A stretch of DNA of 64,000 bases, taken from assembly GCA_020638995.1 (NCBI GenBank), contig JACKHM010000001.1, forward strand, positions 1,116,001 to 1,180,000, given 5' to 3'. Shown piece after piece: positions 8,162-16,127 of the stretch. Origin of the DNA: Planctomycetaceae bacterium. GTDB taxonomy: Bacteria > Planctomycetota > Planctomycetia > Pirellulales > Pirellulaceae. Under the pieces are notes generated by a model that saw nothing but the letters and a program-made list of their open reading frames with translations, was not told the DNA's origin and did not search any database. A program made the translations under genes and the position numbers. Within the stretch, counting starts at the first letter, position 1. Each line of letters begins with the position of its first letter.

Positions 8162-9634
8162 CTACCGGGCTGTTGTATTACGCTCGGAGGCCGGCTTGGC
8201 AGCGGTTTCGCCTGGCGGGGCGGGTGTCGGCGTTGGGAGTTTCCTGAACGCGAAGGAACCCACGATCGACTCATCTGCCGCGGCAAACTTCTCCACCACT
8301 TTGGCATCCATTGCAAAGACAATTGCCACTTGCCTACCGGAATTATCCGAGATGTGATAGTAAATCCATTGAATCGGCAACTCCGAAGCCAGACCCGACA
8401 CGACGACTCGCAAGACGTGATGCCCTCTTTCATTCTTTTGCTGCGAAGCTTCGACGAACTGCCCGAAATTCTCCCCTAAAGCCTTTTCGATATCCGTCTG
8501 AAACGCCGACAGTTGGACTCGCTTGCCAATCGCGAGCTGAGGAAGTGAAGAGATATTGCACTGGGCAATTAGTTCTCCGCGCTGAATCATACGCAAGATC
8601 GTGACATCGTGACGATCCACCATCATCTGCCAGTCACGGGCGTGCAACAGCTCGAAACCACCTAGTGTCGATCTGAGTTGCAGCAAAGTCGAACCCGATT
8701 GGATATCGAGCGGCAAGTCGCTGAGAAGCGTATCACTGAGTTCCTCTGCGGGTGTGCTTTCGTTGATCTCCACCCGTACTCGGGCTGTCACTTCGAATCC
8801 AGGCGTCGCATGTCCGATGGCTCGATCCTCTCGAATTGACATTGCCAGCCAGGTGACTCGATGGGATTCAAGGTTGATGTTGTATTTTGCTTTCAGAACA
8901 ATATCACTAGAAACCCCGTCGGCTGCACCACTGGCCCTTCCTGACATGTCAATGATCGCAATTTTGTTTTCGACCTGCCGAAGCGTACTTTTGATGTCGG
9001 TTTGGTGAATTGCGTCCAGGCCAAGCAGTGCGGCCAGATCGTTGGGCGCATGAGACCAATCGGAATTGAGAGAGACCGGTTTGGGAGGCGCGAGGCGATT
9101 AAGAAGTGAGGAGCTTCCCGGTGTTTGGATCAGCTCCAACTCGTCGCTTGTCAGCGGGCCGAGCGGAGAAAAGAGCGTTAGATCCGACGCATTTACCCGT
9201 GCGACGATAAGCCTGCGGTTCGCATTGAGTCCCGTTTCAACGCGATTTTCCCCAATGCCTACTGCGGCTTTCGCATCACGATAGAACCGAACATCGCATC
9301 GCGAACCTTCGCCGGAGTTGTCGCGAAGTGTCCGCTCGTCATAATCCAGGGCGCCGCTGACACGCATGGGTAAACGGTTTACCTGCTTGCCGTCCGCGTT
9401 TAGCTTCAGATCACCTGTAACTTCGACTACCGTTTGCACTCTACGCGTTTTTTCGTTGGACTCCCGTGTCGACAAATCGAATTCTTGGTTTTGGTTAGCT
9501 GCGGTTGCTAACTCGCAGATTCCGGAAAGCGTCACGCAGAGCATCAAGGTGGCCAGCCAAATCGATTTGCGGCCTATCGTGGCGGCTTTGGAATGGGGGG
9601 AAACTAAGACCTTGGTGGAAGCGTCCAATTGCAT
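8162..9634 (-). CDS. Secreted hypothetical protein
   Basis: A 490-residue protein of unrecognised family. The N-terminus carries a long positively charged stretch and then a hydrophobic core (about 24-45: IWLATLMLCVTLSGI) ending before ATAAN, which reads as a signal peptide. The mature part alternates beta-rich and charged segments, with no cysteine clusters or catalytic signatures that I recognise, and ends in a proline/alanine-rich tail. The general style matches secreted hypothetical proteins of planctomycetes. The ATG at 9634 has only a weak GGGG ribosome site, so the start is moderately sure. It is separated from the sigma operon by 130 bp and is probably transcribed independently. Confidence 0.65.
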   Translation of the reverse strand: MQLDASTKVLVSPHSKAATIGRKSIWLATLMLCVTLSGICELATAANQNQEFDLSTRESNEKTRRVQTVVEVTGDLKLNADGKQVNRLPMRVSGALDYDERTLRDNSGEGSRCDVRFYRDAKAAVGIGENRVETGLNANRRLIVARVNASDLTLFSPLGPLTSDELELIQTPGSSSLLNRLAPPKPVSLNSDWSHAPNDLAALLGLDAIHQTDIKSTLRQVENKIAIIDMSGRASGAADGVSSDIVLKAKYNINLESHRVTWLAMSIREDRAIGHATPGFEVTARVRVEINESTPAEELSDTLLSDLPLDIQSGSTLLQLRSTLGGFELLHARDWQMMVDRHDVTILRMIQRGELIAQCNISSLPQLAIGKRVQLSAFQTDIEKALGENFGQFVEASQQKNERGHHVLRVVVSGLASELPIQWIYYHISDNSGRQVAIVFAMDAKVVEKFAAADESIVGSFAFRKLPTPTPAPPGETAAKPASERNTTAR

Positions 9635-10250
9635 GAATTTTACCCCAGCTCGAAAGTATCGCTGAGACAGCGGCGATCGCGAGCAGCTGTTGAACCACAG
9701 AAACTACGTCTCATTCGGTAAATCGACGCCGATCGTCGAGGAAATTCAACTTCATGGGGCGAAGTGTGAAACTATTCGGCCTTCTCGGTGATACATACTC
9801 CTTGAGAGAATGTAAATGTTTGCGTTTCGGAGATCGTGACCTAAGTCGTGGACCTGAAACAAGTAACAGCATTTTACACCGTAATCGATGGAGCTAACTG
9901 ATGAAATTGCTGAGCCGAATGCGCGAACTTTCGGTCGACACGTTGTGACGAATGGACCAGGAGTTCTTCGTGTCAGCCGTTCAGAAGTGTAAACGCAGAA
10001 AGATGTTCGGTAATCGCGTGGTTACCCCGACGGGTGCTCTGTGAGGCGTCCCGCTGGGAGAATTGGCGAACGAAGTCCAATTGACAAGGAGAACAATTCA
10101 GTCAAATTCGGCGTACACCAGAACGTCGGAACAGACTGATTGCGGCGGCGGCAGGGAATCTGCCCGCTAATCCGAAGTGGATACTGATTTGGCTGGGCGA
10201 TCGGAATCGCAGGGAGCGCTGGCTAAATCGTAGAAGTGAAGAGGTCTGCG
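9635..10250. other. 616-bp intergenic region
   Basis: A divergent region between the secreted hypothetical gene and the multi-HTH sigma gene. I see no convincing gene. Small hairpins are present (GGCAG/CTGCC near 10150; ACCC/GGGT near 10023) and there is a 15-codon ORF at 9901-9948. The region is long enough to hold two promoters and a structured 5' leader for the sigma gene, but I cannot place promoter elements with confidence. Confidence 0.4.
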
Positions 10251-11915
10251 ATGCATACGGATTACCAAGACACGACCCTTAAGCAATTGCGAGATCAGCA
10301 GGTTCGTTACGCGCCTCGGCACAAGAAGGTCGAGCAAATAGAGCGTGCCGAACGGCTGATTAGCGAAATCGATCCGAAGAAGACCTACAGCTACGAGTAC
10401 CTGTGTTTTCGAATTACCGATTATCGTCCCGATGCGGTCGTTGGCAGCACGATGTTGGGGGCTGCTGCCAAGCATGATTTGCGGCTCTTCGTCGAAGATG
10501 TGTCTGATGCCGCCGACATCCGCGCCGACGAAATGCTCGAACAAGTTCATACGGTCGAAGATCTGAGTAAGCTGTTCAAGGTATCAACCAAGACGATCTC
10601 CCGATGGCGCGAGCAGGGGCTGGTGAGTCGTCGCTTTATCTTTGGCGGGCGTAAACGCGTCGGCTTTCTACGGAGCAGCGTCGAGCGTTTTGTCGCCAAG
10701 AACAACGAACGCGTCAAACGCGGTGAGCGGTTTAGTCAGCTTTCCACCGAGGAGCGCGACGACATTATCGAGTTGGCTCGTCGGTTGGCGGTCGGCGGAG
10801 CCTGTCCGTCCGAAGTAGCGCGTCGCATTGCAGAGCAGGCGAATCGCAGCGTCGAGACGATTCGCTACACGTTAAAGCAGTTCGATGACAAACACCCAGA
10901 TTTGGCAGTGTTTCCGAGCCGCACGGGACCGCTAACAGAAGAAGCGAAGCAAAAGATTTATCAGCAGCACCGGCGCGGCGTGACAGTGGATAGCCTAGCT
11001 CGTCGATATTGCCGAACGCGCACTAGTATTTATCGCGTGATAAATGAAATACGTGCGTCACGCATTATGGAATTGCCCCTCGACTACATCGACAACGAAA
11101 GCTTTAAGAAGAAGAAATTAGAGGAAGAAATACTCGGTCGGATGCCAGAGTCTGATGCCGGGACTCGCAAGTCGCGGGCACCTGGAGGGCTCCCTCCATA
11201 CCTTGCGTCGTTGTACGACACGCCGCTGCTGGATCGTGAGCAGGAATATCACCTTTTTCGCAAGTTCAACTTTCTCAAGCACAAGGCTTGCCAGCTTCGC
11301 AATGCGTTGCATCCTTCGCGCGCCAAAAGTGCGACGATGGACGAGATTGAGCAACTGTACGAGCAGGCCGTGCGGATCAAGAACCAAATTGTGCAATCGA
11401 ACTTACGGTTGGTCGTGTCAATCGCTAAGCGGCACGTCAATTCGACGGACGATTTCTTCACGCTTGTGAGTGATGGCAACATGTCACTAATCCGAGCCGT
11501 TGAAAAATTTGATTACTCCCGTGGCAACAAGTTCAGTACCTATGCGAGTTGGGCAATCATGAAAAACTTCGCGCGGACGATTCCGCACGAGTTCAAGCAC
11601 CGTGATCGCTTTCGCACTAGCCTCGACGAACTCTTCACGAGCCAAGAAGACGACCGTGGAGATCAACTAGGCGAAGAGACCGCCCAGCGACTGCGATCGG
11701 AGCAGGTGAGCAAAATCCTGTCGCGGCTTGACGACCGTGAGCAAAAGATTATCATTAGCCGTTTCGGTCTTGACTACAGTCACGAACCGCAAACCCTTAA
11801 AGAGGTTGGAGCCGAAATGGGCGTAACCAAGGAAAGGGTGCGCCAGATTGAGGCTCGTGCGTTGAACAAGCTGCGACAGGCCGTCCAAGAGGAAAGCCTG
11901 GAGTTGCCGGACTAA
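10251..11915 (+). CDS. Sigma-70-like factor with three extra helix-turn-helix modules
   Basis: A 554-residue protein. The ATG at 10251 has GAAGAGGTC at good spacing and is preferred to the GTG at 10236. The C-terminal part is a sigma-70 factor: a region 1.2-like segment (about 312-347), region 2 (378-445, with NLRLVVSIAKRH and GNKFSTYASW) and region 4 (485-545, with KERVRQIEARALNKLR). Region 3 is almost absent and region 2.4 is divergent: the second tryptophan of the usual WW pair is alanine. The N-terminal 300 residues hold a MerR/excisionase-like HTH (about 101-145, VEDLSKLFKVSTKTISRWRE), a second HTH-like unit (182-212) and a third (241-270, TVDSLARRYCRTRTSIYRV). The factor may bind DNA sites beyond -10/-35. 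It lies directly upstream of the tRNA-tuf-rpo cluster. Family is certain; the role is inferred. Confidence 0.9.
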   Translation: MHTDYQDTTLKQLRDQQVRYAPRHKKVEQIERAERLISEIDPKKTYSYEYLCFRITDYRPDAVVGSTMLGAAAKHDLRLFVEDVSDAADIRADEMLEQVHTVEDLSKLFKVSTKTISRWREQGLVSRRFIFGGRKRVGFLRSSVERFVAKNNERVKRGERFSQLSTEERDDIIELARRLAVGGACPSEVARRIAEQANRSVETIRYTLKQFDDKHPDLAVFPSRTGPLTEEAKQKIYQQHRRGVTVDSLARRYCRTRTSIYRVINEIRASRIMELPLDYIDNESFKKKKLEEEILGRMPESDAGTRKSRAPGGLPPYLASLYDTPLLDREQEYHLFRKFNFLKHKACQLRNALHPSRAKSATMDEIEQLYEQAVRIKNQIVQSNLRLVVSIAKRHVNSTDDFFTLVSDGNMSLIRAVEKFDYSRGNKFSTYASWAIMKNFARTIPHEFKHRDRFRTSLDELFTSQEDDRGDQLGEETAQRLRSEQVSKILSRLDDREQKIIISRFGLDYSHEPQTLKEVGAEMGVTKERVRQIEARALNKLRQAVQEESLELPD

Positions 11916-11925
11916 AAGCGTGGAG

Positions 11926-11945
11926 TCCCCGCGATTAGGGGATTT
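11926..11945 (+). terminator. Weak terminator-like hairpin after sigma gene
   Basis: TCCCC (11926-11930) and GGGGA (11938-11942) pair around a 7-base loop and are followed only by TTTA, 11 bases after the stop codon. The stem is short and the U-tract poor. Confidence 0.3.
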
Positions 11946-12142
11946 AAGATAGGGAGTCACAACAAGTCTTTGAAGCGGATATCTACGGTCCGAGTGCTCT
12001 TTGTTAAGGGCCGCTCGCGTGGTATCACCGCTGAGGGCTTGTTATGGCTCCCTTTTTTGTTGAATTGCGACAAAGGCTAAAAATACTGTCTGTTGGATGT
12101 TAGCGACGTCCTGTTGGGATAAGCGAATTGTCACTATCCGTA

Positions 12143-12170
12143 TTGCGTGTCTTTGTAGCTTCGTTATATT
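12143..12170 (+). promoter_or_regulatory. Candidate promoter for the tRNA-tuf-secE-rpo cluster
   Basis: TTGCGT (12143-12148), a 16-base spacer and TATATT (12165-12170) make a sigma-70-type promoter about 130 bases upstream of the first tRNA. It is the best such match in the gap before this heavily expressed cluster. Confidence 0.45.
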
Positions 12171-12299
12171 AGCTGGTTTTCACCATGGTTCCTTCAGGTC
12201 GTCAAGCGTTTTGGTTTGGTTTGTGAGTGCCGGTAGAGCGTGGTGGTGTCAGAGTGCGTGCGTTGAAGACGCGGACTTGCGAGCCTTGCTTTTGCAATT

Positions 12300-12372
12300 G
12301 CCAGCGTAGCTCAATTGGCAGAGCAGCGGTTTTGTAAACCGCAGGTTGTGGGTTCAAGTCCCTCCGCTGGCT
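12300..12372 (+). tRNA. tRNA-Thr (UGU)
   Basis: Acceptor stem GCCAGCG/CGCTGGC (12300-12306 with 12365-12371), D-arm TAGCTCAATTGGCAGAGCA, anticodon stem GCGGT/ACCGC with loop TTTGTAA (anticodon TGT) and T-arm GGTTCAAGTCC. The discriminator base is T and no CCA is encoded, so a CCA-adding enzyme is needed. Confidence 0.97.
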
Positions 12373-12409
12373 CTGTTTACGGTTTTAGTGAGGTGTCAAA
12401 AATAGTTCC

Positions 12410-12491
12410 GGGGGGATTCCCGAGCGGTCAAAGGGGTCAGACTGTAAATCTGATGGCTACGCCTTCACAGGTTCGAATCCTGTTCCCCCCA
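12410..12491 (+). tRNA. tRNA-Tyr (GUA)
   Basis: Acceptor stem GGGGGGA/TCCCCCC, a long variable arm (class II, 82 bases), anticodon loop CTGTAAA with anticodon GTA, T-arm GGTTCGAATCC and discriminator A. CCA is not encoded. Confidence 0.96.
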
Positions 12492-12573
12492 CTTGTCGAA
12501 GAGTTCCTGTGGAAGGTTTGGAGTTGCGGTAATCGAGAGAATTGGTCTGAAGTTCGGTAAGTGATAGTTCTTC

Positions 12574-12644
12574 GCGGGTGTAGCTCAATGGTAGAGCCAC
12601 AGCCTTCCAAGCTGAAGACGAGGGTTCGATTCCCTTCACCCGCT
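12574..12644 (+). tRNA. tRNA-Gly (UCC)
   Basis: Acceptor stem GCGGGTG/CACCCGC, D-arm TAGCTCAATGGTAGAGC, anticodon stem CAGC/GCTG with loop CTTCCAA (anticodon TCC) and T-arm GGTTCGATTCC. Length 71 bases. CCA is not encoded. Confidence 0.97.
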
Positions 12645-12748
12645 CTAATTGGAATGATTTGGAAGCTGCGACGCAGCGGCTTTGACGGAGTGGCTGAATC
12701 GCTTTGATTGCGAGGCAAGTGCTTCGAGTCGCATGTTGAAGTGAGTTG

Positions 12749-12821
<73 letters not shown>

Positions 12822-12903
12822 CTTCAAATTGATGCTGGTTGAGTTTGTTTGTTAAGTAATTTCCGTTAACCCCTGACATAACACGAGATATAGGTACAAA
12901 AGC

Positions 12904-14100
12904 ATGGCCAAGGAGGTTTTCGAGCGGTCTAAGCCGCATTGTAACGTTGGGACGATCGGCCACATTGATCATGGCAAGACGACCCTGACCGGAGCGTTGG
13001 TCGCAGTTCAGGCTGCGAAGGGCTTGGCTGAGTTCAAGTCGTACGCTGATATTGCGAAAGGCGGTACGGTTCGTGACTCGACCAAGACGGTTACGATTGC
13101 TGTCGCTCACGTCGAATACGAGACTGAGAATCGTCACTACGCTCATATCGACTGCCCCGGACACGCTGACTTCATCAAGAACATGATCACCGGCGCTGCT
13201 CAGATGGACGGCGCAATTCTGGTGGTTTCATCTGCTGACGGCCCGATGCCCCAGACCAAGGAGCACGTACTGCTTGCTCGGCAGGTGGATGTACCAGCTC
13301 TCGTGGTCTTTATGAATAAAATCGACTTGGTTGACGACGAAGAGTTGCTTGATCTTGTGGAAATCGAGATTCGCGAGTTGCTCAGCAAGTACGATTTTCC
13401 CGGTGATGATGTGCCGATAGTTCGCGGTTCGGCGCTCCCAGCCTACCAGAAGCCGGACGATCCAGAGGCAACTAAGTGTATTGCTGAGTTGCTGGCGGCC
13501 GTTGACAGTTATATCCCGCAGCCTGAGCGTCAAGAGGACAAGCCGTTCTTGATGGCGATCGAAGATGTTTTTTCGATCGAAGGTCGGGGAACTGTTGCGA
13601 CGGGTCGTATTGAGCGTGGCGTCGTTAAGACCGGGGAAGAGATTGAAATTGTCGGGCTGCACGCCACGAGCAGAAAAACGACCTGCACCGGCGTCGAGAT
13701 GTTCAGAAAGCTTCTCGACGAGGGCCGAGCGGGTGACAATGTCGGTTGTTTGTTGCGTGGTGTAAAGCGCGATGAAATCGAGCGTGGACAAGTTTTGGCA
13801 AAGCCCGGTTCGATTACGCCGCACACCAAGTTTGAGGCTGAGGTTTACTGTTTGTCAAAGGATGAAGGTGGTCGACACACCCCCTTCTTCAGCGGCTATC
13901 GCCCTCAGTTCTATTTCCGCACTACGGACGTGACTGGGACGGCGAATCTCGAGGGTGCTGAGATGTGCATGCCTGGCGACAACGTAAAGGTCAGTGTTGA
14001 GTTGCACAAGCCAATCGCGATGGATGACGGCGTTCGCTTTGCTATTCGCGAAGGCGGACGAACTGTCGGCTCGGGAGTTGTGACCAAGATTGTAGAGTAG
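12904..14100 (+). CDS. tuf: Elongation factor Tu
   Basis: A 398-residue EF-Tu that delivers aminoacyl-tRNA to the ribosome as a GTP complex. G1 (GHIDHGKT), G3 (DCPGH), G4 (NKID) and G5 (GSA) are present, followed by the two beta-barrel domains ending in GGRTVGSGVVTKI. The effector (switch I) segment is unlike that of most bacteria: the usual ARGITINTSHVEY is replaced by TKTVTIAVAHVEY, keeping the magnesium-binding threonine but losing the arginine-glycine. I recall the same change in other planctomycete EF-Tu proteins, so it is probably lineage-specific and functional. The gene sits between tRNA-Thr(GGU) and tRNA-Trp, as in many bacteria, and is likely co-transcribed with them. Confidence 0.97.
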   Translation: MAKEVFERSKPHCNVGTIGHIDHGKTTLTGALVAVQAAKGLAEFKSYADIAKGGTVRDSTKTVTIAVAHVEYETENRHYAHIDCPGHADFIKNMITGAAQMDGAILVVSSADGPMPQTKEHVLLARQVDVPALVVFMNKIDLVDDEELLDLVEIEIRELLSKYDFPGDDVPIVRGSALPAYQKPDDPEATKCIAELLAAVDSYIPQPERQEDKPFLMAIEDVFSIEGRGTVATGRIERGVVKTGEEIEIVGLHATSRKTTCTGVEMFRKLLDEGRAGDNVGCLLRGVKRDEIERGQVLAKPGSITPHTKFEAEVYCLSKDEGGRHTPFFSGYRPQFYFRTTDVTGTANLEGAEMCMPGDNVKVSVELHKPIAMDDGVRFAIREGGRTVGSGVVTKIVE

Positions 14101-14117
14101 TTGTTCGAAGCACACGG

Positions 14118-14190
14118 AGGGGTGTAGCTCAGTTGGTAGAGCACTGGTTTCCAAAACCAGCGGTCGCGAGTTCGAGTCCCGCCGCCCCTG
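14118..14190 (+). tRNA. tRNA-Trp (CCA)
   Basis: Acceptor stem AGGGGTG/CGCCCCT with one T-G pair, anticodon stem CTGGT/ACCAG with loop TTCCAAA (anticodon CCA), T-arm AGTTCGAGTCC and discriminator G. The next three bases are CCA, so the 3' end is encoded, unlike the other four tRNAs here. It lies 17 bp after the tuf stop. Confidence 0.97.
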
Positions 14191-14199
14191 CCATACAGT

Positions 14200-14243
14200 C
14201 TCCTGGTACGAAGAGGCGCGAAAGTTGCCTCTTGTGCCGGGAG
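14200..14243 (+). promoter_or_regulatory. Long hairpin between tRNA-Trp and secE
   Basis: Bases 14200-14217 pair with 14227-14243 around a 9-base loop: 17 pairs, two of them G-T wobbles, with one bulged G (14210). The inner arms are AAGAGGC/GCCTCTT. No T-tract follows, so it is not a classic terminator. It is plausibly a double-strand RNA processing site that separates the tRNA/tuf transcript from secE-nusG. Confidence 0.6.
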
Positions 14244-14330
14244 GTTCCAGTGGTTCGGTGTGATCGCAGTTGAGTATTTGCCGCATGGAAGCGGCTTGTT
14301 GTCGCACGGATTGCCGAGGTGATGTTCGTC

Positions 14331-14762
14331 ATGTCAAAACAGAAGACAATGTCAGCCAATAGCTTTGTAGGTGAAATCTTCCATGTCGGGCTGTACAAGC
14401 CCAGTCAGGGAAGGGTTACCCGGCAGGTCACCTGTGCCGTTCTGTGGACTGTCATCGCGCTCGCGTCATTGCGGCTATACCAGACTCTCTATCAGGCTGA
14501 TGTTTGGCAATACGTTGGGCCCATGGCGTTGCTCGTAGCCGGCTTTTGGGCGGCCTATCGAGCGGTTAACTATCCGAGGTTTGCCGATTTTTTGATTGCT
14601 GTCGAAGCGGAGATGAACAAGGTTTCATGGCCATCGAAAGGTGAATTGATTCGCAGTTCCGTGGTCGTAATTTTTGTGATTTTCATGCTTGCAGTCGTTT
14701 TGTTCGGATATGACGTACTGTGGCAGTACTTGTTTAAGAATGTGCTCGGAGTTTTGAAGTAA
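14331..14762 (+). CDS. secE: Preprotein translocase subunit SecE
   Basis: A 143-residue SecE, the small essential subunit of the SecYEG channel. GAGGTGAT (14316-14323) sits 7 bases before the ATG at 14331, which decides the start over the GTG/ATG at 14319/14322. Three hydrophobic helices are visible (about residues 34-52, 62-80 and 108-132). The conserved amphipathic segment before the last helix contains FLIAVEAEMNKVSWPSKGEL, the SecE signature. The three-helix form is as in E. coli rather than the short one-helix form. It is followed by nusG, the usual order. Confidence 0.93.
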   Translation: MSKQKTMSANSFVGEIFHVGLYKPSQGRVTRQVTCAVLWTVIALASLRLYQTLYQADVWQYVGPMALLVAGFWAAYRAVNYPRFADFLIAVEAEMNKVSWPSKGELIRSSVVVIFVIFMLAVVLFGYDVLWQYLFKNVLGVLK

Positions 14763-14807
14763 GGGTCGGTCGCGTTTGGCCTGGCTATTCGGAGTGGGAG
14801 TTTGTCG

Positions 14808-15665
14808 GTGAGCGTCGAATCAGACAGTCGAGAAGACACGCCAGAAGTACCTCAGGGTGCCGAAGGTGATGACGTGGTCATGAAGTCTGAGGAGACTTCG
14901 GTTGATGCCGAGGATTCCGCCGCGGTTGTCGCGAATTCGGAGTCAGAGGACGCCGCGGGGGACGAGTTGCCCGGTCTCTATTCGGAAAATGAGACCGTGG
15001 TTATTGAAAGCTGCGCGGATGGTGAAGGCGGTGATGAGGAGGAGGAAGAAGATCAGTTGGACGAGGACGTCGATGTCGAGCCGATTGAGCTTATTCAGGA
15101 TGACGCAGGCTCCGAGGAAGACATCAAAACCGAGTGGTACATCCTCAAGGTTCAGGTAAACCGCGAAGAGTCGATACGCGCTGCCTTAGAGCGGAAGGTT
15201 AAGATTGAGGGCCTGGAACGATATTTTGGCGATATTGTTGTACCTACGGAGGATATCGCCGAGTTCACAAAAACCGGCAAACGCCGCATCGTTAAAAAGA
15301 AGCTCTATCCGGGTTACATTATGGTCAATATGGCGATCAATGATGACACCTGGTTTGCCGTTCGTGAGACTTCCGGAATCGGTGATTTCACCGGATCGGT
15401 TGGGCGACCGGCCCCGATGGACCCAGCAGACGTCGAAAGAATTTTGAAGCTCGGTGCGGATGAAGATGATGGTGACCAACAGGTTAAGACAGCGATTCCA
15501 TTTAGCGTCGGTGACCGTGTGCGGGTGAAAGACGGTTATTTTCAAAACTTCGAAGGTGATGTTGAAGTGGTTGATGAGGCGAATGGTCGCGTAACGGTAA
15601 TGATTAATATTTTTGGCCGCTCGACGCCCGTGGAGTTGGAACACTGGCAGATCGAGTCGGTTTAA
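14808..15665 (+). CDS. nusG: Transcription termination/antitermination factor NusG with acidic N-terminal extension
   Basis: A 285-residue NusG. The GTG at 14808 has GGGAG at 7 bases and is favoured over the TTG at 14802. Residues 108-215 form the NGN domain (TEWYILKVQVNREESIR through KKLYPGYIMVNM), which binds the RNA polymerase clamp. Residues 232-285 form the KOW domain (VGDRVRVKDGYFQNFEGDV), which binds Rho or S10. The first 107 residues are an extra region dominated by Asp and Glu, including a run of five glutamates. Standard NusG is about 180 residues. The acidic tail may mask a basic surface or bind a partner; that is inference. Confidence 0.95.
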   Translation: MSVESDSREDTPEVPQGAEGDDVVMKSEETSVDAEDSAAVVANSESEDAAGDELPGLYSENETVVIESCADGEGGDEEEEEDQLDEDVDVEPIELIQDDAGSEEDIKTEWYILKVQVNREESIRAALERKVKIEGLERYFGDIVVPTEDIAEFTKTGKRRIVKKKLYPGYIMVNMAINDDTWFAVRETSGIGDFTGSVGRPAPMDPADVERILKLGADEDDGDQQVKTAIPFSVGDRVRVKDGYFQNFEGDVEVVDEANGRVTVMINIFGRSTPVELEHWQIESV

Positions 15666-15698
15666 CGGTCTGATTCTGAGACTGGATGAAAGTAGACA

Positions 15699-16124
15699 AT
15701 GGCAAAGCAACTCGTAGGACAAGCTAAGTTTCAGGTTCCTGGTGGCGCAGCAACACCTGCTCCTCCAGTCGGCACCTCGCTTGGTAAGTTCGGAATTAAT
15801 CTTGGTCAGTTTGTGCAACAGTTCAATGACCGCACCAAGGAATATAACGGGACTCCGATTCCTGTCGTGGTTAGTGTGTTTAATGATCGTAGCTTCGAGT
15901 TCGTTACGAAGAGCCCTCCAGCTGCGGCGTTATTGAAACAAGCCGCGGGAATTGCGAAGGGTTCTGGAGTTCCGAATCGCGACAAGGTTGGGAAAGTTTC
16001 CATCGCACAGTTAGAAGATATCTGTCGCAAGAAGATGGAAGATCTCAATGCTCGCGACTTGGACCACGCTCGACGAATGATCGAGGGCACTGCACGCAGT
16101 ATGGGCTTGGAGGTTGAAGGCTAG
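15699..16124 (+). CDS. rplK: 50S ribosomal protein L11 (uL11)
   Basis: A 141-residue L11 of normal length, opening MAKQLVGQAKFQVPGG. It keeps the proline-rich N-terminal domain (ATPAPPVGTSLG) and the C-terminal 23S-binding domain (GSGVPNRDKVGKVS and AARSMGLEVEG-like end). L11 forms the base of the L7/L12 stalk on the GTPase-associated centre and is needed for factor-dependent GTP hydrolysis and the stringent response. It lies 33 bp after nusG and 3 bp before rplA, so it is clearly co-transcribed with both. Confidence 0.97.
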   Translation: MAKQLVGQAKFQVPGGAATPAPPVGTSLGKFGINLGQFVQQFNDRTKEYNGTPIPVVVSVFNDRSFEFVTKSPPAAALLKQAAGIAKGSGVPNRDKVGKVSIAQLEDICRKKMEDLNARDLDHARRMIEGTARSMGLEVEG

Positions 16125-16127
16125 AAA

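Larger units (their letters stand above)
11916..12299. other. 384-bp gap before the tRNA-tuf cluster
   Basis: No gene is visible. The gap holds a weak hairpin just after the sigma stop, a T6 tract (about 12053-12058) after a poor stem, and a good sigma-70-type promoter candidate at 12143-12170. It is probably the terminator and promoter zone separating the sigma gene from the tRNA-tuf-rpo transcription unit. Confidence 0.5.

Noticed and set aside
9901..9948. 15-codon ORF beginning MKLLSRMRELS upstream of the multi-HTH sigma gene
   Set aside because: A GGAG lies nearby, but the ORF is too short and isolated to call; it could be a leader peptide only if conserved.
12034..12058. Possible intrinsic terminator ahead of the tRNA cluster
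   Set aside because: A T6 run is present, but the preceding stem (AGGG/CCCT) has only four good pairs.
12655..12745. tRNA-like remnant between tRNA-Gly and tRNA-Thr
   Set aside because: It has D-arm-like GAGTGGCTGAATCG and T-arm-like CTTCGAGTCGC text, but no acceptor or anticodon stem closes, so I do not call a tRNA or pseudogene.
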